Shown: positions 14,786-24,201 of the stretch, in pieces | Numbering within the stretch: position 1 is the first letter of the stretch | Layout of the letters: each line of letters opens with the position of its first letter | Translations under genes and position numbers: made by a program | Assembly: GCF_002160955.1 (NCBI RefSeq) | Contig: NZ_NFLN01000004.1 | Coordinates: forward strand, 124,001-188,000 | Source of the DNA: Gemmiger sp. An120 | Lineage (GTDB): Bacteria; Bacillota; Clostridia; Oscillospirales; Ruminococcaceae | Direction: 5' to 3' | Length of the DNA stretch: 64,000 bases | The notes under the pieces: model-generated | Told to the model about the DNA's origin: nothing | What the model saw: only the letters and a program-made list of their open reading frames with translations | Databases searched by the model: none

Positions 14786-16276
14786 ATGCAAAAGACTCTG
14801 ATGATCATGGAAGTATCGCAAAAGCAAGCCTATATCTTTGCCAGCCAAAAGCTGCAGCAAAATGCCCTGCGCTCAGCACAGATCAACTATGTGACCAGCG
14901 AGGAGTTTTTTCTTAGCGCCGCGCCGGAGATTTACCATCCAGAAAACATGGTGTATGCCGGTGGTGGGCATACGGTTCTCCAGTTTGACGATTCTCAGCA
15001 GGCACAACAGTTTGCTGCCCGTGTGACAAAAACCGCAATGATGCGTTTCCCGGGAATTGAGATGTTCGTTCGGAAAATACCCTATAATCATGCCAAAACA
15101 CCCCGCGAAAACTTGTGTGAATTAACGCGGCAGCTTGAAGAGAAGAAAGCAAGACGTGCCGGTGCATTTTTCCATCAGGCATTCGGTGTTGAAACACTGG
15201 ACCCGGTGGATTTCAGCCCCAGGCAAAAAAACAGTGTTGCTGAGTGCAGTGTAGGTATCATTATGCCCGAACCGCCACAGGGGGCCGAATTTGCCAGCGA
15301 TTTTTCCGAGCTTGCCCAGACGCAGGGTGATAATTTTCTGGCGGTAGTTCACGTCGACGGTAATGCTATGGGCAATCGTGTGAACTCCATCTACCAATCG
15401 GCTCAGAACGACTGGGATCTTTGCTGCAGCAGCCTTCGCGCATTCAGCGAAAGCATTCAAAAGGATTTTGAAGCCGCCTTTCAAGAGATGTTACAGCAGG
15501 TACAGCAAGCTTTTCCTCAACAGAAACTGCTGCCGGTGCGTCCAGTGATTCTCGCGGGTGATGATGTTTGTTTTGTGACAACAGGCTCAATCGGCTTAGA
15601 AGCTGCCCGCATCTTTCTGCAACAGCTCGCCCAAAAAGTGAACGATCAAGATAAAAAGCCCTATGCGGCATGTGCAGGCATTGCTCTGGTACACACCAAG
15701 TTCCCCTTTTATCAGGCCTACGAGCTGGCTGAAGAGCTGTGCAGCAACGCTAAGAAATTCGGCGCTTCTTTAGATGCTTCCAAGCGTATCTGCGCTATGG
15801 ACTGGCACATCGCTTTCGGCCAGCTAAAAAATGATTTGGCGCAGATCCGAGAAGATTATGCCACCGAAGACGGCGGCCGGTTAGAATTACGGCCGGTGAC
15901 GGTAGTCATCCCGCCAGAGTGTGCTAAACAACCGCAAGAGTTGGACCTGCGCTCCTATGCATTTTTCCGAGATCTTTGCCTGCGTGTGAAGAGCGGAGCA
16001 GTTCGCAGCAAGGTAAAAGCGCTGCGCAATGCGTTCAAACAGGGTGAACTGGAAAGCACGTTCTTTTTGCAGGACAAGCAAATTCATGACTTTTTGTATT
16101 GCGGCGTGGATGCAGAATACGCCGAACCGGACAAGCAGCAAACAAAATTCGAGCAGATCATCCGGCACGGGGACACCTTTGAAAAGAGCGCATTCCGCAG
16201 CATTCAGGGGGAACGGCGCTGCATTTTCTTTGACGCCATAGAAATGGTCGATCATTTTGAAAAGCTGGGGGAATGA
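14786..16276 (+). CDS. cas10: Cas10, HD-less type III large subunit, 496 aa
   Basis: Large subunit of a type III effector complex; when target RNA is bound, the palm domain makes cyclic oligoadenylate. Visible features are an N-terminal palm-like part with the YAGGGHTVLQF segment (about 57-67), the metal-binding strand VVHVDGNAMGNRV (about 187-199) and AGDD at 257-260 in place of GGDD, keeping both aspartates. At 496 residues it is far shorter than usual Cas10 and lacks an N-terminal HD nuclease domain and its HD motif. DNA cleavage by this subunit is therefore unlikely, while cyclase activity is plausible and matches the CARF-HEPN gene downstream. A TACAAT -10 lies at 14741-14746. The next gene starts 4 bp after the stop. 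Confidence 0.9.
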   Translation: MQKTLMIMEVSQKQAYIFASQKLQQNALRSAQINYVTSEEFFLSAAPEIYHPENMVYAGGGHTVLQFDDSQQAQQFAARVTKTAMMRFPGIEMFVRKIPYNHAKTPRENLCELTRQLEEKKARRAGAFFHQAFGVETLDPVDFSPRQKNSVAECSVGIIMPEPPQGAEFASDFSELAQTQGDNFLAVVHVDGNAMGNRVNSIYQSAQNDWDLCCSSLRAFSESIQKDFEAAFQEMLQQVQQAFPQQKLLPVRPVILAGDDVCFVTTGSIGLEAARIFLQQLAQKVNDQDKKPYAACAGIALVHTKFPFYQAYELAEELCSNAKKFGASLDASKRICAMDWHIAFGQLKNDLAQIREDYATEDGGRLELRPVTVVIPPECAKQPQELDLRSYAFFRDLCLRVKSGAVRSKVKALRNAFKQGELESTFFLQDKQIHDFLYCGVDAEYAEPDKQQTKFEQIIRHGDTFEKSAFRSIQGERRCIFFDAIEMVDHFEKLGE

Positions 16277-16279
16277 ACT

Positions 16280-18277
16280 ATGCCGGAACGGATATGGCTG
16301 AATGTTACAATGACGCTGTTGTCGGATGCCATTTTTGGCGCCGGGTACAGCATTCCGGGCGGAGAGGATATTGCTGTCTGCAAAAACGAGCAGGGCTTGC
16401 CTTATCTGAAAGGCTCCACTCTTAAAGGCTTGCTGCGAGAAAGCGTTGAAAACCTGGTCGAATGGACCGGACTCTCAGCGAGTCTTCCCAAAGAACTGTT
16501 TGGCGCGGAAGACTGGGAAGGCGTGACAGATGAACGGCGGATTCTGTTTTCCTCGCTTCAGTTGCTCCATGCTCCGAAAGATCCGCAGGAATGCTACCAG
16601 AACCGGGTATTTACCGCACTTGAGCAAGGAACTGTGAAGAACGGAACCCTGCGAATGGCCGCTTGCATCCGCGCCGGGCTGGTATTTGGCGGACGAGTAT
16701 GCTGCGCAAAAGAGGACGAAGAATTGGTGCGGCAGGCTTTTGCCGGTATTAAATGGCTGGGCACTCTGCGCAGCCGCGGGTTCGGACGTGTGGATTTCCG
16801 GCTGGAAAGCACCGAATCAACTCAGTCCCAAAAGAGTGCTCTGCATGCGAAATGTCTACGCTATCGTCTGCGAACGATTCTGCCGGTCATGGTACCAAAT
16901 CTGAGCAAAAGTCACGGAAATAGCAGCGAAACCCGCGGATATTTGCCTGGCTCTGTCGTCCGAGGAATGGTGCTTTCTCAGTTGGCGCAGCAGCAGCCGG
17001 AATGGTTCGAGCAGAATCGTCGTGTCCTGCTTTCCGATGAGATGCGCTTTCTGAACGCGGAGCCGACGGGCGCTCCCGGTGTTCTGCCTGCCATTATGAG
17101 CTTTTATGATGACAAAACCGACAATGGCGAAGTCGGCAACAAAGTGGTCAGTGTACTGAATAATGATGTAATGGGAAGTAAGCGTGCAAGCCTTGGAAGC
17201 AATTGTAGCTTGAACGGCGACACCGTCTATTATTGGAGCAGCCGCACCAGCAGTGCTATGCGCCTGAATCAGCGGGCTGCGGATTCCAAAGACGGCAAGG
17301 CACTGTTTCAGGTGCGGTATCTGGAACAAGGGCAGAATTTTGAGGGTTACATCGTTCTCCCGGAGCCTTCTTTTGCCGAAGCAATCAGTGAAGTTCTCCA
17401 GGGCCGCGTATGGATTGGCGCAGATCGCTATCAAGGATTTGGCGAATGCGAGGTGGAAGAACTGGAAGCTGTTGATCAGCCTGACTGGGTACAGCAATAC
17501 GGATACCGTCAGCAAAATGAGATAGGGACAACGCTGTATCTTCTGCTGATGTCCCCTACTGCAATGCGTGACGACTGGGGCGAAAACCGTGGGTTGGATT
17601 TGGAGCAGCTGAAAGAGCAGTTGGGGCTAGAAAACCTGGAAATACTGGCTTGCAGTACATCCATTGCGGTCTTTGGCGGTTACAATCGCATGTGGAAATG
17701 CCGTACGGAATGGGAACGCATGTATGATCGCGGCTGCATCTTTAAACTTGATTGCAAGGGTGAATCTCCCAAGCTGGAGGCCCTGCAAAGGATCCAGGCG
17801 CAAGGGCTTGGAATACGTCGCGGGGAAGGATACGGTCAAGTACTCTTCCTTCGCCCGGAGTTGTTTGAGGCGATCCGGAAAAGAGCACCTCTTGAAAGGA
17901 CAAACGATACAGAACAGCAGTCGCAACAGCAACTTGTTCGCCGCGCAAAGTACCAATGGATCATGGATCAAAGCCAGACGCTGTATAAAAACGGCTTTTC
18001 TAAAAGTCAGGGCGGCATGCTTCAGGCCCTTTGCGAAAAAGCCAAACGGCAGCATGGCGATTGTACCGAGTTGAACGCACATCTTGAGAAAAACCTTACC
18101 GCCCGCGGGCCCGCATTTCGAAAACGATACATGCATGTTGATGCTCTGGTGCGGTCTGTGCTGAATGCTCCGCTTTCCGAAACGCTTTCTCTGGCCGCAG
18201 TGCCGGACTCTATGGAAGAGCGTCTTCAGCTTTTGATCATGCTGTTTGATCACAGCCGCAAGGCAGTTCAGGAATAA
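16280..18277 (+). CDS. csx10: Csx10-type RAMP protein (type III-D Cas5/Cas7-like), 665 aa
   Basis: A long RAMP protein with several ferredoxin-like domains. It opens with the typical LLSDAIFGAGYSIPGGEDIA and GLPYLKGSTLKGLLRE pattern. A second unit begins near residue 205 with ETRGYLPGSVVRGMVLSQL, and FLNAEPTGAPGVLPAIMSFY follows near 253. GADRYQGFGECEVEE (about 380) and GLGIRRGEGYGQVLF (about 510) are glycine-rich RAMP loops. The size and order match Csx10, which in III-D effectors caps the crRNA 5' handle in the Cas5/Csm4 position. It follows cas10 by 4 bp in one operon. The last 120 residues are helical and charged. Confidence 0.85.
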   Translation: MPERIWLNVTMTLLSDAIFGAGYSIPGGEDIAVCKNEQGLPYLKGSTLKGLLRESVENLVEWTGLSASLPKELFGAEDWEGVTDERRILFSSLQLLHAPKDPQECYQNRVFTALEQGTVKNGTLRMAACIRAGLVFGGRVCCAKEDEELVRQAFAGIKWLGTLRSRGFGRVDFRLESTESTQSQKSALHAKCLRYRLRTILPVMVPNLSKSHGNSSETRGYLPGSVVRGMVLSQLAQQQPEWFEQNRRVLLSDEMRFLNAEPTGAPGVLPAIMSFYDDKTDNGEVGNKVVSVLNNDVMGSKRASLGSNCSLNGDTVYYWSSRTSSAMRLNQRAADSKDGKALFQVRYLEQGQNFEGYIVLPEPSFAEAISEVLQGRVWIGADRYQGFGECEVEELEAVDQPDWVQQYGYRQQNEIGTTLYLLLMSPTAMRDDWGENRGLDLEQLKEQLGLENLEILACSTSIAVFGGYNRMWKCRTEWERMYDRGCIFKLDCKGESPKLEALQRIQAQGLGIRRGEGYGQVLFLRPELFEAIRKRAPLERTNDTEQQSQQQLVRRAKYQWIMDQSQTLYKNGFSKSQGGMLQALCEKAKRQHGDCTELNAHLEKNLTARGPAFRKRYMHVDALVRSVLNAPLSETLSLAAVPDSMEERLQLLIMLFDHSRKAVQE

Positions 18278-18290
18278 GGTGGTGAATCTT

Positions 18291-19559
18291 ATGGGAGCAA
18301 AGTTCGATTGTGCCGCGCTGTACTCAGTAAAGGCATGCTGCAAAAGTCCGCTGCGCACGGGCGGCGAAGATAATGACATGGAGTCTGTGCTGCGCTATGC
18401 AGATGGCCGTGCCTTTGTGCAGGGAACATCGCTGGCAGGTGCTCTGCGTGATTGGCTGGAGCAACAGAATGCGGCCATGGCTGATCAGCTGTTCGGCAGC
18501 CAAAAACAACCTGGGCAACTGGTAGTGTCCGACGGAATATTTGCAGAAAATGAGCAGCAGATTATGCGTCCCCGACTGAAACTCAATGGCAAGACAGGTA
18601 CTGCCAAAGATGGTGGAAAATTCGATGTTGCCGCAATCGGTACCGGTGCATGCTTCACCTTTGAACTGGTTTGGATGGGATGGCAGGCGCAGCAGGATGC
18701 GCTGAATTGGATTGAGCAGATGCTTGCTGCGCTGCACCAGCAAGAGATCAGCCTGGGTGCGCAGAAAAGTAACGGGTTTGGCGCAGTCTCTCTAACAGTA
18801 AAGAAACGCATATTCCAAATGCGCGATGCAGTTGACCGGGCAGCTTGGCTGGAGAATCGCCCGGCCGAGCAGGAGATTTCTCTCCCTCAAGTACAGTGCC
18901 AGGGATTTGTCAAGTTCACGGTAAAGGCCAAAGCTGAACGGATTCTGGTTATGGCGGCAGAGCGGGAACTGCGAGAAAACAATCAAGCTGTCACCGTAAA
19001 TATTTCGGAAAACGGCGAGGCAATCATCCCAGCGTCTTCTTTGAAAGGCGCCGTTCGAGCAAGAGCACAGCTGATCGCCCATCATCTGGGCTGTGACCCA
19101 CTGGCAGAAAAGCTGTTCGGTAACTCCGCTGATGAATATGGGAATGAATTGCAAGCGGGAAGCGTGATTTTCCAAGATGCAAAGTTCTCCCGGACGATAC
19201 GGCAGGAGGTCAAGCGAATCCGGATCAACAAATTCACAGGCGGTGTGATTCAGCGTGGCCTGCTGACGCAGGAGCCAGTCAGCGGTGAAATTCAGTTTGA
19301 AATAAAGATACCGGCAGAACAATCAGAAGGGTGCGGGCTTTTGCTGTTTGCTCTCCGTGATCTTGGCATAGGGCTTTACAACATCGGCAGCGGCGGCTCG
19401 ATCGGACGCGGGTATCTGGATGTTCACACCGTGGAAGTAAAAGCACCGAAAGGCCGGACAGGCCGGATAGAGTTTTCGCAGGAGCACACCTGTGTCCTGA
19501 CTGATCCTGACAAGATACTGGAAGGCTGGATTCAGGCCGTGGGGAGGAAAACCGAATGA
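18291..19559 (+). CDS. Fused double Cas7/Csm3-like RAMP backbone protein, 422 aa
   Basis: Two Csm3-like RAMP units in one chain. Unit 1 (about 1-200) has the early CCKSPLRTGG loop, AFVQGTSLAGALRDWLE, QLFGSQKQPGQLVVSDGIF and the terminal ISLGAQKSNGFGAVSLTVK glycine loop. Unit 2 (about 210-410) has IIPASSLKGAVRARAQL, EKLFGNSADEYGNELQAGSV and IGSGGSIGRGYLDVHTVEV. Such proteins form the crRNA-binding backbone, and a conserved Asp in the thumb loop of each unit cuts target RNA; VVSDGIF and IFQDAKF are the equivalent regions. ATG 18291 is chosen, with GGTGGTG upstream; the longer frame from 18246 overlaps csx10. Its stop overlaps the csx19 start (ATGA). Confidence 0.87.
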   Translation: MGAKFDCAALYSVKACCKSPLRTGGEDNDMESVLRYADGRAFVQGTSLAGALRDWLEQQNAAMADQLFGSQKQPGQLVVSDGIFAENEQQIMRPRLKLNGKTGTAKDGGKFDVAAIGTGACFTFELVWMGWQAQQDALNWIEQMLAALHQQEISLGAQKSNGFGAVSLTVKKRIFQMRDAVDRAAWLENRPAEQEISLPQVQCQGFVKFTVKAKAERILVMAAERELRENNQAVTVNISENGEAIIPASSLKGAVRARAQLIAHHLGCDPLAEKLFGNSADEYGNELQAGSVIFQDAKFSRTIRQEVKRIRINKFTGGVIQRGLLTQEPVSGEIQFEIKIPAEQSEGCGLLLFALRDLGIGLYNIGSGGSIGRGYLDVHTVEVKAPKGRTGRIEFSQEHTCVLTDPDKILEGWIQAVGRKTE

Positions 19560-19924
19560 AATTTGAAAAGTTAACCGTGGAGCAGGCGCTGCACGACGGG
19601 CACGCGCTTCCCTTTGTATTTGCACGGTGTCTGAGCGAAGTTAAATTCGGAATCAACACTGAACTGCCAGCCTCCGAGGAACTTCTGGAAGTGCGTTTTT
19701 TTAATAGCGAGAAGGAGATCCGGCTGTTCAGGCGGCAGGGGCGTTTGGAAGCCGTTTGTCTGACACAAGAGCCCGAAGACGATTGTCTCGAGGAAGAATA
19801 TGAGATTGCGAATCCTTCGCTTTTCGGCACCAGCTTCACACTCAGCAAACTTCTGGATGTGGACGAGGACGGCCAAACTTTTGTAAAAGCTACTCGTTTG
19901 ACCGGTTGGAAAGGAGGAAAGTAA
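19556..19924 (+). CDS. csx19: Csx19-like type III-D subunit, 122 aa
   Basis: A short protein between two RAMP genes, as in III-D loci. The pattern LLEVRFFNSEKEIRLFRRQGRLEAV, followed by a very acidic segment (EPEDDCLEEEYEI) and a closing LFGT motif, matches the Csx19 family as remembered. Csx19 is a small structural subunit of III-D complexes with no known catalysis. The start overlaps the previous stop by four bases and the ribosome-binding site for the next gene lies in its 3' end, so translation is tightly coupled. Confidence 0.72.
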   Translation: MKFEKLTVEQALHDGHALPFVFARCLSEVKFGINTELPASEELLEVRFFNSEKEIRLFRRQGRLEAVCLTQEPEDDCLEEEYEIANPSLFGTSFTLSKLLDVDEDGQTFVKATRLTGWKGGK

Positions 19925-19926
19925 CC

Positions 19927-21768
19927 ATGGCCGAAAACCAAAAAGTAACGGCTCGAGCGCCCTACAATTTTGTTCCATTTTCGTCCAAGGTGTTGATTCG
20001 CTATGAAAATGCAGATCAGCTTCCTCCCCATGATCGAATCGACCCTGCATTAAAGACAGGCGAGATTCATGTGACAATCAAGGCAGAAACTCCCATTTTC
20101 ATATCGGACGGAAACCGTAATCCCGACTTTTTCCGCAATGCGGAAGGTAAGTTTGCCATTCCGGGTTCCAGCGTGCGCGGCCTGCTGCGACAGAACATGA
20201 TGATTCTCGGGTATGGCTTGCCCAGACCCGGAGAGGATCTGGAGGATTATCAAGTTTATTTTCGGGATATGACTGCCGCCAAAAAGTCTGTTGCGAATGC
20301 TCGCCGTGAGTATTATAAAGCAGCACTGAATATTGTAACGGAACAGCATAACCAAAAGCCAGTCAGCAAGCCGAAAAACGTACAAGCCGGTTATCTGCAT
20401 AAAGAAAACGGAAAATATTATATTCAGCCCATAGCGGGAGAGGTTTTCCGCGTTCCGCGCAGCCATCCGGATCTTGCACAGTTTCCGAGCCGGGATGCCA
20501 GCACCTGCTTTGTATCTTACACCGCTTCGAGCGACACGGTGAAAGAAATCAAGCCCGCGGGGACAGCCGGAATGCAGTCCGGTATGCTTCTCTACACAGG
20601 AAAGCATGTTGGTCAGAAAGCGAACCCTGTCTATCTGTTTCCACAGGAAGATCCAAGCCAGCCGGCTATTCAGCCAAGCGAATGGGATGTGCTGTCCTAT
20701 GAGGTTGATTACAAGAGTCGAGCCAATTCTCTGAGAGAAAACAAATCCTTCTGGGCATTACCGGATGAAGGCAAGATGAAGCCGGTTTTTTATTGCGCAC
20801 TGGACGGCCACATCTACTTTGGCATGACGCGATTTTTGCGGATCGGCTATAAACATTCTCTGCTGGAAGGTCTTCCGAAAAAACACAAAGAACTTCTGAA
20901 TGAAGACCCCTTTGTCCTGGACTACCCTTCGGCCATTTTCGGATACGCTCGAAAAGCCGGAAGAAATCAGCAATCGTATCGTTCTCGGGTTTCCGTGGGT
21001 GATTTTGTTCTGTGCACAAGCGCAACACAGATGCAGGACATCACCACCGTGTTGGGAGAGCCAAAGCCCAGTTATTACCCCGGCTATGTTGTGGACGGAA
21101 AAGACTATAATCAGGATGATTTCCGTCTTCGCGGTTATAAGCAGTACTGGATGAAGCCTGCTCAAGCACAGCAATCAGCCAATCCAAACGAAAATGTTCA
21201 AACTAGATTAAAGCCACTAAAAGAAGGCTGTGCATTTCGCGGAGTAATACGATACAAGAATCTCTCAGATGATGAACTGGGGCTTTTGCTCTGGACGCTG
21301 AAACTGGAAGAAGGCTGCTTCCAAAGTCTTGGAATGGGAAAACCTTATGGCTATGGAAGGGTGACCGTATCAGTAGATAAATTGACCAGTCTGGATCTGG
21401 ATAGCCTGTACACCTTACAGGGCTTTTGCAGCGATGCAAGGGACGAAACCACAGAAATTGACCGCTATATCCGCTGTTATGACGAATATGCCTCCAAACG
21501 TTTGGATGTCAAAAAAGGGAAGAAAAGTGTCTCGATCCGTTCGATGCGTGAGATAGAAGACTTTTTCTTCATGAAAAAGCCCGTACAAGAGCCCGTTCAG
21601 GCATCTTATATGGAATTGAAAGAATTCAAAGATATCTCTGCCCCTTTGCCGGATGTAACACAGCTGCGGAAAGAAACAGTGGAAAGTGCCCCTAAGAAAG
21701 CAGATTCAGAAATTGATCCTTTTGAAAAGTTGCTTGCGATGTATGGTTCCAAAAATAAACGGAGGTAA
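19927..21768 (+). CDS. TIGR03986-type CRISPR RAMP protein, 613 aa
   Basis: The opening TARAPYNFVPFSSKVLIRYE ... LPPHDRIDPALKTGEIHVTI is characteristic of the TIGR03986 RAMP family found in type III-D loci. Further RAMP elements are ETPIFISDG, FAIPGSSVRGLLRQNMMILG (about 78-97), SAIFGYARKAGRNQQSYRSR (about 340) and the late glycine loop LGMGKPYGYGRVTVSV (about 480). The tail is charged and probably flexible. GGAGGAAAG precedes ATG 19927. It is expected to be a Cas7-like backbone subunit that binds crRNA and may cleave target RNA. Confidence 0.85.
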   Translation: MAENQKVTARAPYNFVPFSSKVLIRYENADQLPPHDRIDPALKTGEIHVTIKAETPIFISDGNRNPDFFRNAEGKFAIPGSSVRGLLRQNMMILGYGLPRPGEDLEDYQVYFRDMTAAKKSVANARREYYKAALNIVTEQHNQKPVSKPKNVQAGYLHKENGKYYIQPIAGEVFRVPRSHPDLAQFPSRDASTCFVSYTASSDTVKEIKPAGTAGMQSGMLLYTGKHVGQKANPVYLFPQEDPSQPAIQPSEWDVLSYEVDYKSRANSLRENKSFWALPDEGKMKPVFYCALDGHIYFGMTRFLRIGYKHSLLEGLPKKHKELLNEDPFVLDYPSAIFGYARKAGRNQQSYRSRVSVGDFVLCTSATQMQDITTVLGEPKPSYYPGYVVDGKDYNQDDFRLRGYKQYWMKPAQAQQSANPNENVQTRLKPLKEGCAFRGVIRYKNLSDDELGLLLWTLKLEEGCFQSLGMGKPYGYGRVTVSVDKLTSLDLDSLYTLQGFCSDARDETTEIDRYIRCYDEYASKRLDVKKGKKSVSIRSMREIEDFFFMKKPVQEPVQASYMELKEFKDISAPLPDVTQLRKETVESAPKKADSEIDPFEKLLAMYGSKNKRR

Positions 21769-21774
21769 AGTCAA

Positions 21775-23088
21775 TTGGCAAAGAAAATACTGCTGTTCGT
21801 CAGTGGGAATATAGGCCAGGAGGCGGAAGAGTATATTTGCCCGGATGGTACTGTGGTGCAAGGCGGCTTGACTAACGAAGCACCGGTAAAATACTTGCTC
21901 AAAACATATCCGAATGTCCAAGAATTGATCTGCGTTGTCACTCCGGAGGCAAAAAATGCATATCAAGAATTGAAAAAACGCCTGAATATGGTAGCTACTG
22001 GTTTGTCGTATGTGGAGGTTCCGTTTCAGGAATCCATGAGTATCGAGCAATGTCTTCCTGGTATCATGGAAAACATCAAGCAGAATGACGAGATCCTGCT
22101 GGAAACCACCGGCGGTTTCCGTAATGCGGTCATGTATATGATGCTGCTCAGCCGGCTACTTCTGTATGTGGATTCCCCGATTGTTCAGGCCGTATATTCC
22201 CGCCGGCCAGCGCCCGGGAAACAGGGCAGCATCGAAGATGTATCCAAAATTATCCGTCTGTTCGATCTGATTAATGGAATGCAGGAGTTGAGCTCTTTTG
22301 GTAGTGTCCGAACGCTGCGGCAATACTACGGGCAGGCGCCGGAAGACGCTCGGATCGCCAGCTTCCTGGAATCAATGGAACAGCTGAACGAATCGATTCT
22401 GCTGTGCCGGGTAAAGCAGATCTCTGAAAATCTGAAAAATTTTCAAACCAGTTTGATCGAACTGAAAAATTGCAGCGACCCAATCATGCAGGCACTGCTC
22501 CCTGCTTTCAGAAAAAAATTCAACGGAAAGCTGAAAACAATTGACCTGATTCGGTGGTATCTGGAAAGCGATATGCTGCCGCAGGCTCTGACTCTGTACA
22601 CGGAAAAAATCCCCGAGCGTATCTTGGGCAAGAACCGGCCCCTGGAAACACGCGAAGGGCAGAGCCCTTGGCGTGTGAAACCGGAACATGCGTATCGCGA
22701 TGAAGCAACAGATGAATTGCTCGAGAACGTGTTTATGCTGTCGTGGAAAAGCCAGAAAATTAATCCATATCAAACCGAGAAGAGTCATGGAAAATACAAA
22801 CAAGATTGGTACCCTTGGACATTGAAACACCTGAAAAAGCTGTTGCCGAATGAGCAGTATGACGTGAATTGTAGCATGGAAAAGCTGCACCAGATTTTGT
22901 GCGATTATTTGTACATCAAGGCTCTTCGCAACTTGACCAATCACGCCAGTGAAACAGTGGACTCATTCAAGAAAGAGCAGGAAGAGTATCTGTGCGAGCA
23001 GGGGTATCCCGCACTGAACGATGTGACATTGCCGCAAGTTAAGAAAATCATGTTCAAAGCATTGGCGCGGTTGTCTACCATCCGGTAA
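21775..23088 (+). CDS. CARF-HEPN ribonuclease (Csx1/Csm6-like), 437 aa
   Basis: Ancillary ribonuclease predicted to be switched on by cyclic oligoadenylate from Cas10. The N-terminal CARF domain shows KKILLFVSGNIG at the start and LLETTGGFRNAVMYMMLLSR near 108-128, the ligand-binding (D/E)xTxGxR signature. The C-terminal HEPN domain contains RNLTNH at about 385-390, matching the catalytic RxxxxH motif. It starts at TTG 21775 behind GGAGG, which may keep its level low. It follows the RAMP gene by 6 bp and precedes a hairpin and cas6. It would degrade RNA non-specifically during infection. Confidence 0.86.
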   Translation: MAKKILLFVSGNIGQEAEEYICPDGTVVQGGLTNEAPVKYLLKTYPNVQELICVVTPEAKNAYQELKKRLNMVATGLSYVEVPFQESMSIEQCLPGIMENIKQNDEILLETTGGFRNAVMYMMLLSRLLLYVDSPIVQAVYSRRPAPGKQGSIEDVSKIIRLFDLINGMQELSSFGSVRTLRQYYGQAPEDARIASFLESMEQLNESILLCRVKQISENLKNFQTSLIELKNCSDPIMQALLPAFRKKFNGKLKTIDLIRWYLESDMLPQALTLYTEKIPERILGKNRPLETREGQSPWRVKPEHAYRDEATDELLENVFMLSWKSQKINPYQTEKSHGKYKQDWYPWTLKHLKKLLPNEQYDVNCSMEKLHQILCDYLYIKALRNLTNHASETVDSFKKEQEEYLCEQGYPALNDVTLPQVKKIMFKALARLSTIR

Positions 23089-23096
23089 TTTGCCAG

Positions 23097-23132
23097 CCAG
23101 GCGAAAGCGGAGCGCAATTCGCTTTCGCCTGG
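23097..23132 (+). promoter_or_regulatory. Hairpin between the CARF-HEPN gene and cas6
   Basis: Perfect 13-bp arms CCAGGCGAAAGCG (23097-23109) and CGCTTTCGCCTGG (23120-23132) without a following T-run. It could be a partial terminator or an RNA-stability or processing element that separates cas6 expression from the effector genes. Confidence 0.55.
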
Positions 23133-23189
23133 CGATTGTAATTGTGGCAAAATTAACTCTCGTATAAAAGGCAGAAAGAAGCAAAGATT

Positions 23190-23933
23190 ATGGCAGCCAT
23201 GACACGATATCAGATTGAATTAACACCCAGCTGCGGATGCAAGCTGGATATAGGATGGGCCTATCGACTGTATGCGGCGCTTCTGGAGCAGCTTTCTCCT
23301 GAGCAGGCGCAGCAGATTCATGAAGCTCCTGTAGCGCCGTTGGGACAGCATTTAAGATTTGAGGCTGGCCGATGGATCTGGGAAATCGGCCTGCTGGGTG
23401 AGCAGGGAGAGCAGTTCCTGCGCCCTGTTCTGGAACAAACAGACGTTTATTCTCTTAAAGACGGTGCAATTAAACTGCGTGCGAAAATTTTGCAGCAAGA
23501 AACAATTGACAGCCTGGAAAACCTTCTCGAAATCAGCCCCGCAAAGGGGTGTCAGCATGAACTTTATTTTCGTACGCCAACGGCTTTCAAAAGCCAAGGT
23601 GAATACCTGAATCTTCCCAGCGCCAAATTGTTGCTTCAAAGCCTTGTAAAAAAGTGGAACGGCAATTTCCCAGAATGTCAAATAGAGGACACTGACGGGG
23701 AAGGTCTGGTGGTGATGTCCCATAGGTTGCATTTCCAGGTTTTTTCGCTAAAAAGTCAACGGTTTTGGCTGAAAGGAAAAGCCGTTACAGGCTTCACGGG
23801 AAAAATTGTTCTGGAGGACAGGAACCAGGGGTTTCATTCGGAACTGGTAAACGCGCTCCTGTATTTTTCGCAATTCAGTGGAATAGGAATAAAAACCGCA
23901 CTCGGTATGGGCGGAGTGGAATATCGCCGGTAA
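23190..23933 (+). CDS. cas6: Cas6 crRNA-processing endoribonuclease, 247 aa
   Basis: Cas6 cuts the repeat of the pre-crRNA to leave the 8-nt 5' handle, here ACAGTAAC. Length and architecture fit: two ferredoxin-like halves and the diagnostic C-terminal glycine-rich loop FSGIGIKTALGMGGVEY. A catalytic His cannot be fixed by eye; His residues lie in QLSPEQAQQIHEAPVAPLG, a typical position. The start may be ATG 23190 or ATG 23202 (MTRYQIELTP), as the ribosome-binding site is weak. It is the last gene of the operon and sits beside the leader of array 2. Confidence 0.87.
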   Translation: MAAMTRYQIELTPSCGCKLDIGWAYRLYAALLEQLSPEQAQQIHEAPVAPLGQHLRFEAGRWIWEIGLLGEQGEQFLRPVLEQTDVYSLKDGAIKLRAKILQQETIDSLENLLEISPAKGCQHELYFRTPTAFKSQGEYLNLPSAKLLLQSLVKKWNGNFPECQIEDTDGEGLVVMSHRLHFQVFSLKSQRFWLKGKAVTGFTGKIVLEDRNQGFHSELVNALLYFSQFSGIGIKTALGMGGVEYRR

Positions 23934-24201
23934 GAATAACGGCCAATCTCTTTAATTGAGAGTTTTCTCTCCGGCGAATCCAGCAGGACGCGCATCACGG
24001 TCTTGGTGCGAAGCTCTTTTTTCTCACTGCTGTCTCGTGGCTTAAAACATGGGGTTCGCACCAGACATCGTTCAAATATTATCGCTTTTTTCTGGGATTT
24101 CTCACAAAACCAACTTGTGTTCAAGTAAAAAGTCTGCTAATATAATAGCAAGACTTGGAAAGTCTATTAAATGCATCGATAAATTTTTGTGCAATTTTGC
24201 C
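23934..24201 (+). promoter_or_regulatory. Leader and promoter of CRISPR array 2
   Basis: Promoter TTGTGT-17 nt-TAATAT lies about 60 nt before the first repeat. The leader ends TTTTTGTGCAATTTTGCCGATGC, closely matching the array 1 junction. The inverted repeat TGGTGCGAA/TTCGCACCA (24004-24012 and 24055-24063) lies 138 nt from the first repeat, against 141 nt in array 1. No protein-coding signal is seen in this stretch. Confidence 0.75.

Noticed and set aside
14786-16276. Cas10 as a truncated or broken gene
   Set aside because: Start signal, intact palm motifs and tight operon spacing argue for a naturally HD-less form rather than a deletion.
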